A stretch of 64,000 bases of DNA from an uncultured Aquimarina sp. (GTDB lineage: Bacteria > Bacteroidota > Bacteroidia > Flavobacteriales > Flavobacteriaceae), in NCBI GenBank assembly GCA_938011245.1, contig CALLUJ010000031.1, positions 1 to 64,000 on the forward strand. The letters are read 5' to 3'. The notes beneath the pieces are model-generated. The model was not told the DNA's origin. It saw only the letters and a list, made by a program, of their open reading frames with translations, and searched no databases. Each line of letters begins with the position of its first letter. The first letter of the stretch is position 1. Both the position numbers and the translations under genes were made by a program. Of this stretch, positions 61,634 to 64,000 are shown piece after piece.

Positions 61634-62401
61634 TTAACCCAACGGCAATAAAAATAGATTTTTTTACGCTGTGTATTTTATATCCTTATGCTTAAAATAT
61701 TTAGCAACTCTGTCACTATTTAGAGTTAGCATCTTCATAGGGTTATAAACATTTTCTTCAAGCTGTTTTTCGTTTTTAGGAGCTGGTTTTTCAGATAAAG
61801 CATATTTTAAATCACGGTTCAGGTATTCATCGGAGTTTTTCTTAGGAGAATAAGACGGTAAAATCAATAACTCAATATACTCCTGCTTTTCTTTAGCCCA
61901 TTGCTTTACTATTTTACTGTGATGAACTCTTAAATTATCAAGAATTAGAACTATTTTTTGCCCTTTATCTTTAATAAGTTGTTCTAAAAATAATATGAAT
62001 CTATCAGCATTTATAGTACCAGAGTAAATCATAAACTAAACACTTCCTTGGTTTGTTACTGTGGAAATTATGTTTATAGAAAAACGCTTAGACATGGTTT
62101 TCTTTACAGGTGTTTTGCCTTTGGGAGCATAAGAACGTCCATGTTGATTCGTGTTTCTTAATCCTGTTTCATTACCCCATTGTATTTCTGCATTTTAATC
62201 TTTAGCTCGTTTTTTTATGGCTGGATATTGCTTGTCTAACCATAACTGAACTTTTTTTGAACACCTGAATTAATTTGTTTAATCGCTCGTTTTTGTATTT
62301 CATTTCTACTTGACGAATCTACTGATCTAAAATCCATATCCTTTATAAGAAAAAGATGCGAATAATATTTTATTTAATATAATTATTTACCGCTGGGTTA
62401 A
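61634..62401 (-). mobile_element. IS630-family element, internally deleted
   Basis: The element starts and ends with near-identical inverted repeats. The left end (from 61634) reads TTAACCCAACGG and the right end, on the other strand, TTAACCCAGCGG, followed on both sides by AT-rich similarity. TA dinucleotides flank both ends (61632-61633 and 62402-62403), the target duplication of IS630/Tc1-mariner elements. At 768 bp it is shorter than the usual 1.0-1.2 kb, because the transposase gene inside has lost its middle. The element cannot move by itself, but its ends look usable by a related transposase. Confidence 0.8.
61664..62337 (-). pseudogene. IS630 transposase, deleted and frameshifted
   Basis: The minus-strand frame begins at the ATG at 62335-62337 as MDFRSVDSSSRNEIQKRAI, a normal IS630-type N terminus, but after about 29 codons it jumps to the sequence before the catalytic core (KVQLWLDKQYPAIKKRAKD), with a frame change in an A run. 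About 100 codons, including most of the DNA-binding domain, are missing. Two in-frame stops follow (after RAKD and after NQGSV). The DDE core is partly preserved: WGNETGL (first Asp changed to Asn), VLILDNLRVHHS and SPKKNSDEYLN. The open frame 61664-62032 is the last part only and is not a functional gene. Confidence 0.82.
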
Positions 62402-62512
62402 TAATGATTACTGTGATTACAAAATTGTGTGCGAAAACAGATATTCAAAAATAATATGATTTAAAGAAAGTGGTTAAAACTACAGGCTTAATAGTTCCTT
62501 TTTTGCAATTAG

Positions 62513-63424
62513 TTAATTAATCAAAGTAATAGAAGTATTTGTAACAATCAATTCGGTTTTTTTACCAAAAACTATCGCCCTATTATCAGCAATATGTCCA
62601 AAAGGCGCATTAAAAACTATTGGGAAATTATATTTAGATCCAATGTCCAACAACATAGAAGGAACCGTATATCCAAAAGGAATCGTATGGTCGTGCATAG
62701 CAGTCATTCCCCCAACCACCAATCCAGCGAGATTAGAGAATAGACCGTTACGATCTAAATTTTGAAGCATACGATCTACATGATACAAGTATTCATCCAA
62801 ATCTTCCAAAAACAAAATTTTACCTCTCGTATCTATTGCCGATTCCGAACCACAAAGCGAATATAATACCGATAAATTTCCCCCAATAGCAATTCCAGAA
62901 AAAGAACCAGTCTTCGTTTTTTCAGTATTAGAAAAATAGTAAAAATTTGTTTTAGACTTTAAGCTAACAGCTAAGCTTTGTTGTGCTTCAGGAGTAGTCT
63001 TTTCAATATCAAAAGCCATAGGTGCATGTAAACTAGGGATATTCAAAGTATGTAAGTGAGAGTGCAGTACCGTAATGTCAGAATAACCAATAATCCATTT
63101 GGGCTGTTGTTGTAAAGACGAAAAATCGAGTTTATCAATTATTCTAACTGTACCATAGCCACCTCGTGCACACCAAATGGCTTTAATATTAGGGTTGTCA
63201 ATCATTTCCTGAAAGTCTTTAGCACGTTCGATATCCGTACCTGCAAATTGATGATGTGTCAACCCAATCGTTTTACCTAAAAGTACACTAAAACCTAAAT
63301 TCTCTAACCATTTAATGCCAAAAGAAAGTTCAGATTTGGTAATTTTTCTAGCCGTAGAAACAATGCCAATAATATCTTTTTTCTTTAAATAGGGGGTAGA
63401 TATTGAGTTGGAAGAAGTGTGCAT
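62513..63424 (-). CDS. LD-carboxypeptidase (S66 family)
   Basis: S66 peptidases cut the L,D bond of peptidoglycan tetrapeptides or peptides during cell-wall recycling. The 303-residue protein has the catalytic triad in expected positions: Ser115 in IIGYSDITVLHSH, Glu207 in LFLEDLDEYLYH and His277 in APFGHIADNRAI. IVSTARKITKSEL at the start and CARGGYGTVRI near residue 85 are also diagnostic. There is no signal peptide, so it is a cytosolic recycling enzyme like LdcA. It is divergent from metG. Confidence 0.94.
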   Translation of the reverse strand: MHTSSNSISTPYLKKKDIIGIVSTARKITKSELSFGIKWLENLGFSVLLGKTIGLTHHQFAGTDIERAKDFQEMIDNPNIKAIWCARGGYGTVRIIDKLDFSSLQQQPKWIIGYSDITVLHSHLHTLNIPSLHAPMAFDIEKTTPEAQQSLAVSLKSKTNFYYFSNTEKTKTGSFSGIAIGGNLSVLYSLCGSESAIDTRGKILFLEDLDEYLYHVDRMLQNLDRNGLFSNLAGLVVGGMTAMHDHTIPFGYTVPSMLLDIGSKYNFPIVFNAPFGHIADNRAIVFGKKTELIVTNTSITLIN

Positions 63425-63503
63425 TTTATAAATTTTTAATAAAGATAAAAAAGCTTAGAATTTATTGCTTAAAGCTTTTAGCGAAAAAGCTATTGCTTTT
63501 TCA

Positions 63504-63511
63504 TAAATTTG
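63504..63511 (+). promoter_or_regulatory. -7 box (TAAATTTG) of metG
   Basis: Exact TAnnTTTG match 24 bases before the metG ATG. Confidence 0.45.
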
Positions 63512-63535
63512 CGCCTTTATTAGAAACAAATTCTT

Positions 63536-64000
63536 ATGAGTACTCCAAAAAGATACACCATTACTACAGCATTACCATACACTAACGGTCCCATACACAT
63601 AGGGCATTTAGCAGGAGTATATGTGCCAGCAGATATCTACACACGTTATTTGCGTAGTATTGACAAAGATGTAGTGCTTATTGGAGGAAGCGACGAACAT
63701 GGAGTTGCAATACCTATGCGAGCTAAGAAAGAAGGAGTTTCTCCGCAAATAATTATAGATAAGTACCATAATATAATAAAAGATTCCTTTGAAGAATTCG
63801 GAATTTCATTTGATAATTACTCAAGAACTTCCAGTAAAATTCATCATGAAACCGCTTCCGAATTCTTTGAAAAAATGAATAGTAAAGGACAGTTTATAGA
63901 AGAAGTAACAGAGCAGCTATACGACCCCGAAGCTAATCAGTTTTTAGCAGACCGTTTTGTAACAGGTACTTGTCCTAAATGTAATTACGAAGAAGCCTAT
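63536..64000 (+). CDS. metG: Methionyl-tRNA synthetase, 5' part (cut by window edge)
   Basis: MetG charges initiator and elongator tRNA with methionine. The frame opens at the ATG at 63536 and is open to the end of the window, giving 155 residues. It reads [18 protein letters not shown], then the class I signature HIGHL at residues 22-26 and [13 protein letters not shown], and it reaches the first zinc-knuckle cysteines ([12 protein letters not shown]). The rest of the catalytic domain, KMSKS loop and anticodon-binding domain are outside the window. The gene is oriented away from the LD-carboxypeptidase gene. Confidence 0.95.
   Translation, partial: MSTPKRYTITTALPYTNGPIHIGHLAGVYVPADIYTRYLRSIDKDVVLIGGSDEHGVAIPMRAKKEGVSPQIIIDKYHNIIKDSFEEFGISFDNYSRTSSKIHHETASEFFEKMNSKGQFIEEVTEQLYDPEANQFLADRFVTGTCPKCNYEEAY

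Noticed and set aside
61585-61640. Fragment of a Crp/Fnr-type regulator interrupted by IS630
   Set aside because: Only about 17 residues (STQEDLASYLGYGVRSI) look suggestive, and rejoining across the element gives no recognisable continuation.
61664-62032. 122-residue ORF as an intact transposase
   Set aside because: It is only the last part of an IS630 transposase whose upstream part carries stops, a frameshift and a deletion.

Overview
The window is AT-rich bacterial chromosome from a member of the Bacteroidota, most likely a marine Flavobacteriaceae. The evidence is the short rpoD without region 1.1, a PorT-type type IX secretion (T9SS) protein beside the menaquinone methyltransferase ubiE/menG, a protein with a type A T9SS sorting tail, Bacteroidota -7 promoter boxes (TAnnTTTG) a short distance before many start codons, and the near absence of Shine-Dalgarno sequences. 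I do not assign a genus.

Layout. 1-2912: end of a YwqK/MORN-like gene cut by the window edge, a small SRPBCC protein, the primary sigma factor rpoD and rpe. 2943-12661: a surface-polysaccharide locus in several short transcription units, with five glycosyltransferases, a Wzx-type flippase, a PhyH-like dioxygenase, and the two committed enzymes of a dTDP-3-amino-3,6-dideoxyhexose pathway (FdtA-like isomerase, FdtB-like transaminase) plus a GNAT/FemAB-like acyltransferase. 12748-15585: typA/bipA and kdsA. 15904-27391: a storage-glucan and trehalose block, glgA-glgC-glgB-GH31 on the plus strand facing a GH15 enzyme, followed by a fused trehalose-6-phosphate synthase/phosphatase. 27441-28620: a graveyard of three insertion-sequence families (IS256, IS3, IS200), all broken, with an IS3/IS256 chimera. 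28655-43894: housekeeping and envelope genes (VC0807-like membrane protein, beta-helix lipoprotein, lpdA, cysteine desulfurase, M48 protease, TrmH-type methyltransferase, COG2509 flavoprotein, PPOx protein, short leuA, a large helical protein of unknown function, PhoD-like phosphatase, RluA-type synthase). 44027-47557: msrA, a small membrane protein, and a four-gene unit of DUF5777 protein, YceI, OB-fold protein and a cytochrome c-YceI fusion lipoprotein. 47865-58416: a T9SS cargo protein with TPRs, fabH, a TauE-type permease, a DUF1801 protein, a lamin-tail/spondin lipoprotein, lipA, a hybrid histidine kinase, porT and ubiE. 58555-61400: trkA-trkH potassium uptake. 61634-62401: an internally deleted IS630 element with both inverted repeats and a TA duplication. 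62513-64000: an LD-carboxypeptidase and the start of metG, cut by the right edge.

How the genes fit together. The clearest pathway is glucan and trehalose metabolism: GlgC makes ADP-glucose, GlgA and GlgB build branched glucan, GH31 and GH15 enzymes release glucose, and OtsA-OtsB makes trehalose. The polysaccharide locus makes and exports a glycan containing a 3-acylamino-3,6-dideoxyhexose; its upstream enzymes RmlA and RmlB and any polymerase lie outside the window. No tRNA, rRNA, CRISPR array or defence system was recognised. The least explained units are the DUF5777/YceI/OB-fold/cytochrome c-YceI operon, the lamin-tail/spondin lipoprotein, and the dioxygenase inside the glycan locus.
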